This document shows positions 1 to 8,786 of a stretch of DNA of 64,000 nt, in pieces. Within the stretch, counting starts at the first letter, position 1. Every line of letters starts with the position of its first letter. The position numbers were made by a program, and so were the translations under genes. This stretch comes from Massilia timonae CCUG 45783 (lineage in GTDB: Bacteria > Pseudomonadota > Gammaproteobacteria > Burkholderiales > Burkholderiaceae_D), in contig NZ_JH992922.1 of assembly GCF_000315425.1 (NCBI RefSeq), positions 1,419,925-1,483,924 on the forward strand. The letters are read 5' to 3'. The notes below the pieces were generated by a model. That model did no database searches, was not told the DNA's origin, and saw nothing but the letters and a program-made list of their open reading frames with translations.

Positions 1-39
1 CATAAAATAACGAATATGACGACCGATTACCGATAATTG

Positions 40-68
40 TTGACTCATGGAATTTTTTTCGCAACAAT
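40..68 (+). promoter_or_regulatory. Putative sigma70 promoter for the GAF/EAL gene
   Basis: TTGACT at 40-45 and AACAAT at 63-68 are separated by 17 bp, which places a start near 75 and a leader of about 50 nt before the ATG at 128. The -10 matches the consensus at only 4 of 6 positions, so the call is tentative. Confidence 0.4.
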
Positions 69-127
69 AGCTTCTACTTCGTCAATTTCGTCACTTTTTG
101 CGCGTGTGCGTACCAGTCAGGGCCCCC

Positions 128-1906
128 ATGAATTCACCTATCGAACCGGCACTATTTGCTTGTTCTGCTCAAGAAGCGGCGCGTCTCGAGGCCCTGCACC
201 GCCTGGAACTGTTGGACACGCCGCCCAGCGAGGCCTTCGACCGCATCACGCGCATGGCCGCCCAGCTGTTCAACCTGCCGATCGCGGCGGTGTCGCTGAC
301 CGACAGCGACCGCCAGTGGTTCAAGTCGAAGGTCGGCGTCGAGCATGATTCGATCCCGCGCCTGCGCGCGCCGTGCGCGGAGGTGGCCGATACCGCCCAC
401 CTGCTGGTCGTGCCCGACCTGCTTGAAAACGCCTATTTCCGTGACAGCAAGCTGGCCGCCGACGGCATCCGCTTTTATGCCGGCGCACCGCTCGTGACCA
501 GCGACGGTTTTGCGCTGGGCGCGATGTGCGTGCTGGGCACCGAGCCGCGCCAGGTGACGGCGGCCGAGAGCCAGGCGCTGCAAGACCTGGCGACGATGGT
601 GATGGCGCAGATCGAGCTGCAGCACGCGCTGGGCCGGATCGACCCGATCAGCGGCCTGCCCAACCGCAACCAGTTCATCAGCGATTTCACCGACCTCGAG
701 CTGGCCGGGCCGGCCGGCGACATGCGGCTGGCGGCCCTGGTCAGCCTGGCCAGCCCGCAGGAACTGAGCGACGCCCAGCGCGTGATGGGGTCCGGCTATC
801 TCGACGAGATGGTGCGCGACGCGGTGCCGCTGCTGCGCCTGGGCGGCGCCGGCAAGATCTACCATGTCGCCAGCACCCAGTTCGCCTTCTTCGCGCCACC
901 CGGCGTCTCGCTCGAGACCTTCCGCGCCCAGCTGCAGTCCTGGCTCGACGCCCGTTCCGGTCATGGACAGGCGCGCTTCATCACCACGACCACGGTCGGC
1001 ATCGCCCCGTTCACGGTCGGCCAGACCGAGGGCCTGGACCTGCTGCGCAATATGCACAGCGCCGCCCACGACGGCCTGGCCGCCGAGCGCTGCGTGCGCG
1101 TGTTCTCGTCCGAGCACGACGCCATCCTGCAGCGCCGCTTCTGGCTGGTGAACGCCTTCCGCGCCGCGCTCGAGAGCCGCAGCCAGCTGCACCTGGTGTA
1201 CCAGCCCAAGGTCGCCCTGAAGGACGGCGCCTGCGCCAGCGTCGAGGCGCTGCTGCGCTGGACTCATCCCGAGAAAGGCGCCATCTCGCCGGGCGAATTC
1301 ATCCCGGTGATCGAAGGCACCTCGCTGGCGCGCGCCACCACCGAATGGGTGCTGGCCGCGGCGATGCGCCAGGTGGCCGCCTGGCGCCAGGACGGCGTCG
1401 CCTTGCAGGTGGCGGTCAACGTGTCGGCGGTGAACCTGGAAGAACCGGATTTCTGCGACCGCGTGCTGAAGCTGCTGGCGCGCCACCGCGTGCCGGCGTC
1501 CAGCCTGGCGATCGAACTCACCGAAAGCGCGCTGATGCGTAATCCGAAGGTGGCGCAGGTCACGCTGGAACGCCTGGCGCGCGCCGGCGTGCAGCTGGCG
1601 ATCGACGACTTCGGCACCGGCTACAGCAGCCTGGCCTACCTGCAAAGCCTGCCGGCGAACGTGGTCAAGATCGACCAGAGCTTCATGCGCAACCTGGCCC
1701 ACGACGAACGCCGGCGCGCGCTGGTAGGGACGATGATCAAGCTGTCGCACGACCTGGGCCACAAGGTGGTGGGCGAAGGCGTGGAGACGGTGGAAGTGGA
1801 AGACTTCCTGCGCGCGGCGGGCTGCGACGAGGTGCAGGGTTACCTGCATGCGCGCCCGCTGGCGCCGAGCGCGCTGGCCGAATGGCTGGCCGGGCGCGCT
1901 CGCTGA
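128..1906 (+). CDS. GAF / degenerate GGDEF / EAL domain protein (putative c-di-GMP phosphodiesterase)
   Basis: Domains in order are an N-terminal GAF sensor (about residues 20-155), a GGDEF-like domain (about 160-325) and an EAL domain (about 345-590). The EAL domain keeps the catalytic signatures: EALLRW, IELTES, DDFGTGYSSL and GEGVET. The GGDEF domain begins with a recognisable SGLPNRNQF start but reads VASTQFAFF where GG(D/E)EF should be, so it is probably catalytically dead and regulatory. The expected activity is hydrolysis of cyclic di-GMP to pGpG in the cytosol, tuned by whatever the GAF domain binds. The frame is open further upstream only through a TTG codon at 98; the ATG at 128 gives a normal N-terminus. 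It converges on mnmA with 3 bp between the stop codons. Confidence 0.85.
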   Translation: MNSPIEPALFACSAQEAARLEALHRLELLDTPPSEAFDRITRMAAQLFNLPIAAVSLTDSDRQWFKSKVGVEHDSIPRLRAPCAEVADTAHLLVVPDLLENAYFRDSKLAADGIRFYAGAPLVTSDGFALGAMCVLGTEPRQVTAAESQALQDLATMVMAQIELQHALGRIDPISGLPNRNQFISDFTDLELAGPAGDMRLAALVSLASPQELSDAQRVMGSGYLDEMVRDAVPLLRLGGAGKIYHVASTQFAFFAPPGVSLETFRAQLQSWLDARSGHGQARFITTTTVGIAPFTVGQTEGLDLLRNMHSAAHDGLAAERCVRVFSSEHDAILQRRFWLVNAFRAALESRSQLHLVYQPKVALKDGACASVEALLRWTHPEKGAISPGEFIPVIEGTSLARATTEWVLAAAMRQVAAWRQDGVALQVAVNVSAVNLEEPDFCDRVLKLLARHRVPASSLAIELTESALMRNPKVAQVTLERLARAGVQLAIDDFGTGYSSLAYLQSLPANVVKIDQSFMRNLAHDERRRALVGTMIKLSHDLGHKVVGEGVETVEVEDFLRAAGCDEVQGYLHARPLAPSALAEWLAGRAR

Positions 1907-1909
1907 GGA

Positions 1910-3022
1910 TTACGCGACGCCCGAGCGGGCGTCGATGATGCCGCCGCCCAGGCAGACGTCGCCGTCGTACAGCACGGCCGACTGGCCGGGCGTGACTGCC
2001 CATTGCGGATCGCTGAAATCGAGGACGAATCTACTGTCGCCTTCGGCCAGCACGCGGCAGGCCACGTCGGCCTGGCGATAACGGGTCTTGGCCGACAGCT
2101 CGCGCGGCGCCGGGGCTTCGCCCGCGATCCAGCTGGCCTGGCCCGCTTCCAGGCGGTTCGACAGCAGCCATGGGTGGTCATGGCCCTGCACGATGTACAG
2201 GGTGTTGGCCTCGATGTCCTTGCGCGCCACGAACCATGGCTCGCTGGTGCCGTCCGCGTTCTTGCGCGACTTCAGGCCGCCGATGCCGATGCCCTTGCGC
2301 TGGCCCAGCGTGTAGAACGACAGGCCGACGTGCTCGCCGACCTTGGTGCCGTCGTCGAGCCTGATCGGGCCCGGCTTGTACGACAGGTAGCGGTTCAGGA
2401 AGTCGCGGAACGGGCGCTCGCCGATGAAGCAGATGCCGGTCGAATCCTTCTTGGCGGCATTCGGCAATTTCAGCTTTTCGGCGATCTTGCGCACTTCGGT
2501 CTTGGGGATCTCGCCCAGCGGGAACAGCGACTTCGAGAGCTGCGCCTGGTTCAGGCGATGCAAGAAGTAGCTCTGGTCCTTGGTGGCGTCGAACGCCTTG
2601 AGCAGCTCGAACTTGCCGCTGCCGGTGTTCTGGCGCACGCGCGCGTAGTGGCCGGTCGCGATCAGGTCGGCGCCCAGCTTCATCGCATGGTCGAGGAAGG
2701 CCTTGAACTTGATTTCGGCGTTGCACAGCACGTCCGGGTTGGGCGTGCGGCCGGCCTGGTATTCGCGCAGGAACTCTGCGAACACGCGGTCCTTGTATTC
2801 GGAGGCGAAGTTGACTGCCTCGATGTCGACCCCGACCACGTCGGCCACGCTGGCCGCGTCGATCCAGTCCTGGCGCGTCGAGCAGTATTCGGAGTCGTCG
2901 TCGTCTTCCCAGTTCTTCATGAACAGGCCGACCACGTCGTAGCCTTGTTCTTTCAGCATCCACGCCGCGACCGAGGAGTCGACTCCGCCCGACATCCCGA
3001 TCACGACTTTTTTCTTGCTCAT
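1910..3022 (-). CDS. mnmA: tRNA-specific 2-thiouridylase MnmA
   Basis: MnmA adenylates U34 of tRNA Lys, Glu and Gln and installs the 2-thio group that stabilises wobble decoding. The 370-residue product has the PP-loop SGGVDSS at residues 11-17. It has the paired catalytic cysteines at C100 (in [12 protein letters not shown]) and C198 (in [10 protein letters not shown]), and the conserved GHYARVR. Length and motifs match bacterial MnmA throughout. It lies 18 bp downstream of the NUDIX gene on the same strand and is probably cotranscribed with it, a common betaproteobacterial pairing. Confidence 0.97.
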   Translation of the reverse strand: MSKKKVVIGMSGGVDSSVAAWMLKEQGYDVVGLFMKNWEDDDDSEYCSTRQDWIDAASVADVVGVDIEAVNFASEYKDRVFAEFLREYQAGRTPNPDVLCNAEIKFKAFLDHAMKLGADLIATGHYARVRQNTGSGKFELLKAFDATKDQSYFLHRLNQAQLSKSLFPLGEIPKTEVRKIAEKLKLPNAAKKDSTGICFIGERPFRDFLNRYLSYKPGPIRLDDGTKVGEHVGLSFYTLGQRKGIGIGGLKSRKNADGTSEPWFVARKDIEANTLYIVQGHDHPWLLSNRLEAGQASWIAGEAPAPRELSAKTRYRQADVACRVLAEGDSRFVLDFSDPQWAVTPGQSAVLYDGDVCLGGGIIDARSGVA

Positions 3023-3040
3023 GTTACGTCCGTATTGAAT

Positions 3041-3523
3041 TCAGATCCCGCCCTCGAACACCGAGGAATGGGTGTATAGCAGGGACAGCGGCGTGCTTCG
3101 TCCGGCCAGATAGTCGTCCACGCACTGGAGCACGATCGGGCTGCGGTGGCGGTCGGCGGTGGCGGCGATCTCGTCGCGCGTCATCCACAGGGTGCGCAGG
3201 ATGCCTTCGTCGAGCGGCTGGTCGAACTTGCGGCCGACTGTGCCGGCGAAGGTGAAGCGCAGGTAGGTGACGTCGGCATTGCGCGACTTCGAGTGGTAGC
3301 GCGACATGTACATGCCCACCAGCGTGCGCGGGATGAACTCGTGGGCGGTTTCCTCGAGCGCTTCGCGCACGACCGCCTGCTCCAGCGATTCGTGCGGGTC
3401 GAGATGGCCGGCGGGCTGGTTCAGCTTGACGCCCTCGCTCGTCTCTTCCTCGATCAGCAGGAAACGGCCCTCGTGCTCGATGATCGCAGCCACGGTAACC
3501 GATGGTTTGAAGATGTCGCTCAT
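3041..3523 (-). CDS. NUDIX hydrolase (NudJ-like)
   Basis: This 160-residue protein carries the Nudix box, visible as GHLDPHESLEQAVVREALEE, followed by T-A (Gx5Ex7REUxEE; about residues 38-60). It is therefore a pyrophosphohydrolase of nucleoside-diphosphate-linked substrates. The family resemblance is to NudJ-type phosphatases, which in enterobacteria act on thiamin pyrophosphate precursors and nucleotides; the substrate here cannot be read from sequence. It is the first gene of a two-gene minus-strand unit with mnmA, so a housekeeping role linked to tRNA thiolation or cofactor sanitation is plausible but inferred. Confidence 0.88.
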   Translation of the reverse strand: MSDIFKPSVTVAAIIEHEGRFLLIEEETSEGVKLNQPAGHLDPHESLEQAVVREALEETAHEFIPRTLVGMYMSRYHSKSRNADVTYLRFTFAGTVGRKFDQPLDEGILRTLWMTRDEIAATADRHRSPIVLQCVDDYLAGRSTPLSLLYTHSSVFEGGI

Positions 3524-3769
3524 GCCTGTCCTTGAAAATGAGCCGGTATTCTACCTCGGGCCGGGCCTGCTCTGCTCAGCCTTGCCCCGCCTGCGGTGCT
3601 TGCCTGTCGTTAATTGGGCTTGATCTGTCGCAAAAATGCGCGCAAATACACTGCTTACCTTGTGTTTGCTCAGCACAACAGCATTATCACCAAAAGAAAT
3701 TTATATTTGGGCAATTGTTGTAAAGACGTGATAGATTGGGAGCCGGCGCATCCACGTACGGAGGAATCC

Positions 3770-4882
3770 ATGAGGATAGGCATACCGGCCGAGACAAGGC
3801 CGGGCGAGACACGTGTTGCAGCAACACCTGAAACCGTCAAGAAGCTGGCCGCGAAACACCAGGTCCTGGTGCAGTCCGGCGCCGGCCTGCATGCCGCGGC
3901 GCCCGACAGCGCCTATGAAGCGGCCGGGGCCAGCATCGTCGACGGCGCCGCCGCCTTCGGCGCGGACATCGTCCTGAAGGTGCGCAGCCCCGATGCCGCC
4001 GAACGCGGCCTGATGCGGCGCGACGCGGTGCTGGTCGGGATGCTCGATCCCTTCGACGCCGACAATCTCGCCGCGCTGGCCGCGAGCGGCCTCACCGCCT
4101 TCGCGCTGGAAGCGGCGCCGCGCATCACGCGCGCGCAGTCGCTCGACGTGCTCTCTTCGCAGGCGAATATCGCCGGCTACAAGGCCATCCTGCTGGCCGC
4201 CAACACCTACGGACGCTTCATGCCGATGCTGATGACGGCGGCCGGCACGGTCAAGGCGGCGCGCGTGCTGATCATGGGCGTGGGCGTGGCCGGGCTGCAG
4301 GCGATCGCCACCGCCAAGCGCCTGGGCGCCGTGATCGAGGCGTCCGACGTGAGGCCTCCGGTCAAGGAGCAGGTGGAGTCGCTCGGCGCCAAATTCATCG
4401 ACGTGCCGTATCTCACCAGTGAAGAACGCGAGATCGCCCAGGGCAGCGGCGGCTATGCGCGGCCGATGCCGGCCGACTGGATGCGGCGCCAGGCCGAGCT
4501 GGTGCACGAGCGCGCGAAACTGGCCGACATCGTCGTCACCACCGCCCTGATCCCGGGCCGCAAGGCGCCCACCCTGATCGGCGAGGAGACGGTGCGCGCC
4601 ATGAAGCCGGGCTCCGTGATCGTCGACATGGCCATCGCCCAGGGCGGCAACTGCCCGCTGACGGAGCTGGGCAAGACAGTCATCAGGCACGGGGTGCACA
4701 TCATCGGCGAGCCGAACCTGGCGGCGCTGGTGCCGGCCGATGCGTCGGCCCTGTATGCGCGCAACGTGCTGGACTTCCTCAAGCTCGTGATCGACAAGGA
4801 CGACCGCTTCTTCATCGACCGCGAGGACGAGATCGTGACCGCGACGCTGGTGTGCGCGGGCGGGGACGTGTTGCGCAAGTAG
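3770..4882 (+). CDS. pntA: NAD(P) transhydrogenase subunit alpha, domain I (NAD-binding)
   Basis: The product is the soluble NAD(H)-binding domain I of proton-translocating transhydrogenase. It opens with MRIGIPAETRPGETRVAATP and carries a GVGVAGLQAIATAKRLGA nucleotide-binding loop and the VEASDVRPPVKEQ-type segment found in this family. The chosen ATG at 3770 has GGAGG 5 bp upstream; the frame stays open upstream only through a TTG at 3614 with no homologous sequence. The 370-aa length fits split-type alpha-1 subunits. Separate genes for the membrane part (4923) and the beta subunit (5270) follow, so transhydrogenase is encoded by three genes here rather than the two of E. coli. Confidence 0.95.
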   Translation: MRIGIPAETRPGETRVAATPETVKKLAAKHQVLVQSGAGLHAAAPDSAYEAAGASIVDGAAAFGADIVLKVRSPDAAERGLMRRDAVLVGMLDPFDADNLAALAASGLTAFALEAAPRITRAQSLDVLSSQANIAGYKAILLAANTYGRFMPMLMTAAGTVKAARVLIMGVGVAGLQAIATAKRLGAVIEASDVRPPVKEQVESLGAKFIDVPYLTSEEREIAQGSGGYARPMPADWMRRQAELVHERAKLADIVVTTALIPGRKAPTLIGEETVRAMKPGSVIVDMAIAQGGNCPLTELGKTVIRHGVHIIGEPNLAALVPADASALYARNVLDFLKLVIDKDDRFFIDREDEIVTATLVCAGGDVLRK

Positions 4883-4922
4883 ATTCAGTCGGGCCAGAAC
4901 AGAACAGGACAGGAGACTAGGC

Positions 4923-5273
4923 ATGGACATCAGCCACACCATCATCAACCTGATCATCTTCGTGCTGGCGATCTACGTCGGCTACCACGTGGTCTGGACC
5001 GTCACCCCCGCGCTGCACACGCCGCTGATGGCGGTCACCAATGCGATTTCGGCGATCGTGATCGTCGGCGCCATGCTGGCCGCGGGCCTGACCGAGGGCC
5101 TGACCGGGCGCGTGGCCGGCACGGTCGCGGTGGCGCTGGCGGCGGTGAACGTGTTCGGCGGCTTCCTGGTCACCCAGCGCATGCTGGAGATGTTCAAGAA
5201 GAAGGAGCCGAAGGCCGCGAAGGCGCCGGTCGAGGGCAAGGTCGAGGAGAAGATCGAGGAGAAGCAGGCATGA
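4923..5273 (+). CDS. pntAB: NAD(P) transhydrogenase subunit alpha, membrane domain (PntAB type)
   Basis: This 116-residue protein has three hydrophobic segments (about residues 8-25, 36-56 and 63-82). A lysine/glutamate-rich cytosolic tail follows, beginning MFKKKEPKAAK. It corresponds to the transmembrane part that is fused to domain I in E. coli PntA. GGAG lies upstream of the start, and the stop overlaps the pntB start as ATGA, so translation is probably coupled. With PntB it forms the proton channel coupling hydride transfer from NADH to NADP+ to the proton gradient. Confidence 0.93.
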   Translation: MDISHTIINLIIFVLAIYVGYHVVWTVTPALHTPLMAVTNAISAIVIVGAMLAAGLTEGLTGRVAGTVAVALAAVNVFGGFLVTQRMLEMFKKKEPKAAKAPVEGKVEEKIEEKQA

Positions 5274-6727
5274 ACGCCATCAGCATGAACGTCGTCACCC
5301 TGTTCTACCTGGTCGCCTCGGTATGCTTCATCCAGGCGCTCAAGGGCCTGTCTTCGCCCTCGACCGCGCGCATCGGCAACGCCTTCGGCATGGCCGGCAT
5401 GGCGATCGCCGTGGTGACTACCGTGGCGCTGATGCTCAAGCTGCAGGACAGCCTGGGGCAGGGCGGCGGCTCGGGCTTCGTCCTGGTGCTGCTGGGCGTC
5501 GTGGTCGGCGGCGCGATCGGCGCCTATGCCGCGAAGAAGGTCGAGATGACCAAGATGCCCGAGCTGGTGGCGGCCATGCACTCGCTGATCGGCCTGGCGG
5601 CGGTGTGCATCGCGATCGCCGCCGTGTCCGAGCCCTGGGCTTTCAATATCGCCACCCGTGAGACGCCGCTTCCGTTCGGCAACCGGCTGGAGCTGTTCAT
5701 CGGCACCTTCGTCGGCGCGGTGACCTTCTCGGGTTCGGTGATCGCCTTCGGCAAGCTGTCGGGCAAATACAAATTCCGCCTGTTCCAGGGGGCGCCGGTG
5801 CGTTTCGTCGGGCAGCACATCCTGAACCTGGTGCTGGCGATCGCGATCGTGGCGCTCGGATTGATGTTCTGCTTCGCCGACGGCGTGGCGCCGGCCTGGA
5901 CGCCCTTCATCGCGATGGCGGCGCTGGCCTTCGTGCTGGGCGTCCTGATCATCATCCCGATCGGCGGGGCCGACATGCCGGTGGTGGTGTCGATGCTGAA
6001 CTCGTATTCCGGCTGGGCGGCGGCCGGCATCGGCTTCTCGCTGAACAACTCGATGCTGATCATCGCCGGCTCGCTGGTCGGCTCGAGCGGCGCGATCCTG
6101 TCGTACATCATGTGCAAGGCGATGAACCGCTCCTTCTTCAACGTGATCCTGGGCGGCTTCGGCGGCGAGGCGGTGAGCGACGCCGGCGGCGAAAAAGAGC
6201 AGCGTCCCGTGAAATCCGGTTCCGCCGAAGACGCCGCCTTCATCCTGCAGAACGCCGAGTCGGTGATCATCGTCCCCGGCTACGGCCTGGCGGTGGCGCG
6301 CGCCCAGCACACGGTCAAGGAGCTGGTCGACAAGCTCACGGAGCGCGGCGTGACGGTGCGCTATGCGATCCACCCGGTGGCCGGCCGCATGCCGGGCCAC
6401 ATGAACGTGCTGCTGGCCGAGGCCGAGGTGCCCTATGACCAGGTGGCCGAGATGGAAGACATCAACGGCGAATTCGGCCAGACCGACGTGGTGCTGGTGC
6501 TGGGCGCCAACGACGTGGTGAACCCGGCCGCGAAGGACCCGAAATCGCCGATCGCCGGCATGCCGATCCTGGAGGCCTACCGCGCCAAGAGCATCATCGT
6601 CAACAAGCGCTCGATGGCTTCCGGCTATGCCGGCCTGGACAACGACCTGTTCTACCAGCCCAACACGATGATGGTGTTCGGCGACGCCAAGAAGGTCATC
6701 GAATCGATGGTCAAGGCCATCGACTAA
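5270..6727 (+). CDS. pntB: NAD(P)(+) transhydrogenase subunit beta
   Basis: The 485-aa product has a multi-helix membrane part (about residues 1-275) followed by the NADP(H)-binding domain III. The domain III signature VIIVPGYGLAVARAQH lies around residues 335-350, and GANDVVNPAA and NKRSMASGYAGLDN are also present. It completes the PntAA-PntAB-PntB complex, which generates NADPH at the inner membrane. The start overlaps the previous stop by 4 bp. A large two-tier hairpin follows the stop. Confidence 0.97.
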   Translation: MNAISMNVVTLFYLVASVCFIQALKGLSSPSTARIGNAFGMAGMAIAVVTTVALMLKLQDSLGQGGGSGFVLVLLGVVVGGAIGAYAAKKVEMTKMPELVAAMHSLIGLAAVCIAIAAVSEPWAFNIATRETPLPFGNRLELFIGTFVGAVTFSGSVIAFGKLSGKYKFRLFQGAPVRFVGQHILNLVLAIAIVALGLMFCFADGVAPAWTPFIAMAALAFVLGVLIIIPIGGADMPVVVSMLNSYSGWAAAGIGFSLNNSMLIIAGSLVGSSGAILSYIMCKAMNRSFFNVILGGFGGEAVSDAGGEKEQRPVKSGSAEDAAFILQNAESVIIVPGYGLAVARAQHTVKELVDKLTERGVTVRYAIHPVAGRMPGHMNVLLAEAEVPYDQVAEMEDINGEFGQTDVVLVLGANDVVNPAAKDPKSPIAGMPILEAYRAKSIIVNKRSMASGYAGLDNDLFYQPNTMMVFGDAKKVIESMVKAID

Positions 6728-6736
6728 GGGGGCGGC

Positions 6737-6791
6737 GCGGGAATGGAATGACAACTTCCGGCCAGGAAGTGATCCGATCATCCATTCCCGC
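6737..6791. other. Two-tier hairpin downstream of pntB
   Basis: An 11-bp perfect inverted repeat (GCGGGAATGGA at 6737-6747, TCCATTCCCGC at 6781-6791) encloses a second stem (ACTTCC / GGAAGT at 6754-6770). There is no T-run on either side, so a Rho-independent terminator is not indicated. It may act as an mRNA 3' stabiliser or a protein-binding site. Confidence 0.5.
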
Positions 6792-6834
6792 CCTCGGTGC
6801 TGGCGCCGGCCACAAAAATAATGTGAGAAAGTTC

Positions 6835-6849
6835 TAGACGACTGGTCTA
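6835..6849. promoter_or_regulatory. NemR-type operator upstream of nemR
   Basis: The 15-mer TAGACGACTGGTCTA has inverted arms TAGAC/GTCTA around a 5-bp centre and recurs exactly at 7529-7543 before the reductase gene. It resembles the E. coli NemR box as I remember it (TAGACC-N4-GGTCTA). TAGACG at 6835-6840 is 17 bp from TATAGT at 6858-6863, so a bound repressor would cover the likely -35 and give autorepression. Confidence 0.75.
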
Positions 6850-6869
6850 ATTCGATCTATAGTGACGTC

Positions 6870-7475
6870 ATGGCCAAGACAACGACACATGACTCTTCCG
6901 ACGTCCGGGACAATATTGTCGCGGTCGGGCAGCGCGTCATGGCCGGCAAGGGTTTCTCGGCGGTCGGCTTGAACGAGATCCTGGCCACGGCGGGTGTGCC
7001 GAAGGGATCCTTCTATCATTACTTCGGGTCGAAGGACGCCTTCGGCGAAGCGCTGCTGGCAAAGTATTTCGAGGATTACCTGGCCGACATGGACCGCATG
7101 TTCCAGCAGGCCGACAAGACCATGGCGGAGCGCCTGGTCGCGTACTTCGAGTCCTGGCGCGCCAACCAGTCGTTTTACGATTGCCAGGGCAAGTGCCTTG
7201 CAGTCAAGCTGGGCGCGGAAGTCGCGGACCTGTCGGAACCGATGCGCCTGACCCTCAAGCAAGGTACCGACGGCATCGTGACCCGCCTGGCCCAGGCGAT
7301 CGAAGGCGGCGCAGCCGATGGCTCGCTCGCGGCGCAGGCAGATCCCGCGCAGTTGGCGGCAACCCTGTACCAGCTCTGGCTCGGCGCCAGCGTCATGGTC
7401 AAGATCGTGCGCGATGCATCGCCATTCGATGCCGCGATGGAAACAACACAACGCCTGCTGCGCCTGGCCCGCTGA
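6870..7475 (+). CDS. nemR: TetR-family electrophile-sensing repressor, NemR-like
   Basis: The 201-aa product has an N-terminal TetR helix-turn-helix with GVPKGSFYHYFGSKDAFG at about residues 42-60. Its ligand domain contains GKCLAVKLGAEVADLSEPMR, closely matching E. coli NemR around the redox cysteine C106 (here C109). The lysine that pairs with that cysteine in the proposed hypochlorite-sensing mechanism (K175) also appears conserved as K178. It is expected to repress itself and the adjacent reductase until oxidised or alkylated by quinones, aldehydes, N-ethylmaleimide or HOCl. No Shine-Dalgarno precedes the ATG, and the predicted transcription start falls on the start codon. A perfect terminator hairpin follows. 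Confidence 0.9.
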   Translation: MAKTTTHDSSDVRDNIVAVGQRVMAGKGFSAVGLNEILATAGVPKGSFYHYFGSKDAFGEALLAKYFEDYLADMDRMFQQADKTMAERLVAYFESWRANQSFYDCQGKCLAVKLGAEVADLSEPMRLTLKQGTDGIVTRLAQAIEGGAADGSLAAQADPAQLAATLYQLWLGASVMVKIVRDASPFDAAMETTQRLLRLAR

Positions 7476-7490
7476 AGGCGGGTCGCACCG

Positions 7491-7516
7491 GACGCTTCCA
7501 GCGAAGCGTCTTTTTT
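7491..7516 (+). terminator. Rho-independent terminator of nemR
   Basis: Perfect 8-bp stem GACGCTTC / GAAGCGTC with a 4-nt loop, followed by six T. It separates the repressor transcript from the reductase operon, which has its own operator 13 bp further on. Confidence 0.9.
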
Positions 7517-7528
7517 GGGCGCCAGGAT

Positions 7529-7543
7529 TAGACGACTGGTCTA
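7529..7543. promoter_or_regulatory. NemR-type operator upstream of the OYE reductase gene
   Basis: Exact second copy of TAGACGACTGGTCTA, 26 bp before the chosen ATG at 7569. Two identical copies, each in front of one member of the regulator/enzyme pair, are good evidence for one regulon. A clean -10/-35 pair around this copy is not obvious. Confidence 0.75.
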
Positions 7544-7568
7544 CTCCATAAATTGCAGGAGCAAGCCC

Positions 7569-8786
7569 ATGAATAAACTGACCGTAACCCAGGCCGAGCC
7601 GATTGTGCCCGCCACCGAACCGAAAGACTCCTCCATGTCCCATCATCCATCCTTGTTCACGCCGGCGCCCCTCGGGCGCCATACGCTGAAGAACCGCATC
7701 GTGCTGCCGCCCCTGACCCGCCAGCGCTCCACCCAGCCGGGCGACGTCGCCAACGACCTGATGGCGAGCTATTACCGCCAGCGCGCCAGCGCCGGACTGA
7801 TCATCACCGAAGGCACGCAGATCGAGCCGCGCGGCAAGGGCTACGCCTGGACGCCGGGTATCCATGACGCCGCGCACATCGCCGGCTGGCGCAAGGTGAC
7901 CGAGGCCGTGCATGCCGAGGGCGGCATCATCTTCGCCCAGCTGTGGCACGTCGGCCGGGTCTCGCACGCCGCGCTGCAACCCGACGGCGGCGCGCCGGTG
8001 GCGCCGTCCGCCATCCGGGCCGCCGGGGTCAAGGTCTTCATCGAGACCGGCCCCGGCGCCGGCGAGCTGGTGGAGCCATCGGTGCCGCGCGCGCTGAGCG
8101 TGACCGAGATCGGCGAGCTGGTCGCCCTGTACGCCCAGGCGGCGCGCAACGCGCTGGCCGCCGGCTTCGACGGCGTCGAGATCCATGCCGCCAACGGCTA
8201 CCTGGTCAACCAATTCATCTCGGCCCACTCTAACCACCGCAGCGACGAATACGGCGGCTCGCTGCAGAACCGCCTGCGCTTCCTGCGCGAGATCGTGCAG
8301 GCGGTGGGCGAGGTGGTCGGACCCGACCGGCTCGGGGTGCGCTTCGCGCCGCTGTTTTCCGGCACCGACGAAGAACGCGTCTACATCGGCCTGGTCGAGG
8401 ACGATCCGCACCAGACCTATCTGGAAGCGATCGCGGTGCTCGAACGCGCCGGCGTCGGCTACCTGTCGATCGCCGAGGCCGACTGGGACGGGGCGCCCGA
8501 CCTGCCGCTCTCGTTCCGGCAAGCAGTGCGCGCCGCCTTCAGCGGCAAGATCCTGTACGCCGGCCGCTATACCGCCGAGAAGGGCGCGCGCCTGGTCGAG
8601 GCCGGCCTGGCCGACCTGATCGCTTTCGGTCGCCCCTTCATCGCCAACCCGGACCTGCCCGAGCGCATCGCCCAGGGCTGGCCGCTCAATCCGCTCAACG
8701 CCGCCACCATGTACGGCGGCGGCGAGGCCGGCTTTACCGATTACCCGCGCCATGCGCAAACCATCAACCAAGGAGAACCAGCATGA
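7569..8786 (+). CDS. nemA: Old Yellow Enzyme-family alkene reductase, NemA-like
   Basis: This FMN-dependent enoate/alkene reductase is expected to reduce activated C=C bonds (quinones, maleimides, unsaturated aldehydes) with NADPH. The barrel shows MASYYRQRASAGLIITEGTQ, LWHVGRVSH, the catalytic pair in VEIHAANGYLVNQF (His/Asn type, where E. coli NemA has His/His), SNHRSDEYGG and a final MYGGGEAGFTDYP. The ATG at 7569 has AGGAG 7 bp upstream and yields 405 aa; an in-frame ATG at 7635 would give 383 aa, closer to family length, so about 20 N-terminal residues are uncertain. The operator at 7529-7543 lies just upstream. The stop overlaps the next gene as ATGA. Confidence 0.92.
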   Translation: MNKLTVTQAEPIVPATEPKDSSMSHHPSLFTPAPLGRHTLKNRIVLPPLTRQRSTQPGDVANDLMASYYRQRASAGLIITEGTQIEPRGKGYAWTPGIHDAAHIAGWRKVTEAVHAEGGIIFAQLWHVGRVSHAALQPDGGAPVAPSAIRAAGVKVFIETGPGAGELVEPSVPRALSVTEIGELVALYAQAARNALAAGFDGVEIHAANGYLVNQFISAHSNHRSDEYGGSLQNRLRFLREIVQAVGEVVGPDRLGVRFAPLFSGTDEERVYIGLVEDDPHQTYLEAIAVLERAGVGYLSIAEADWDGAPDLPLSFRQAVRAAFSGKILYAGRYTAEKGARLVEAGLADLIAFGRPFIANPDLPERIAQGWPLNPLNAATMYGGGEAGFTDYPRHAQTINQGEPA

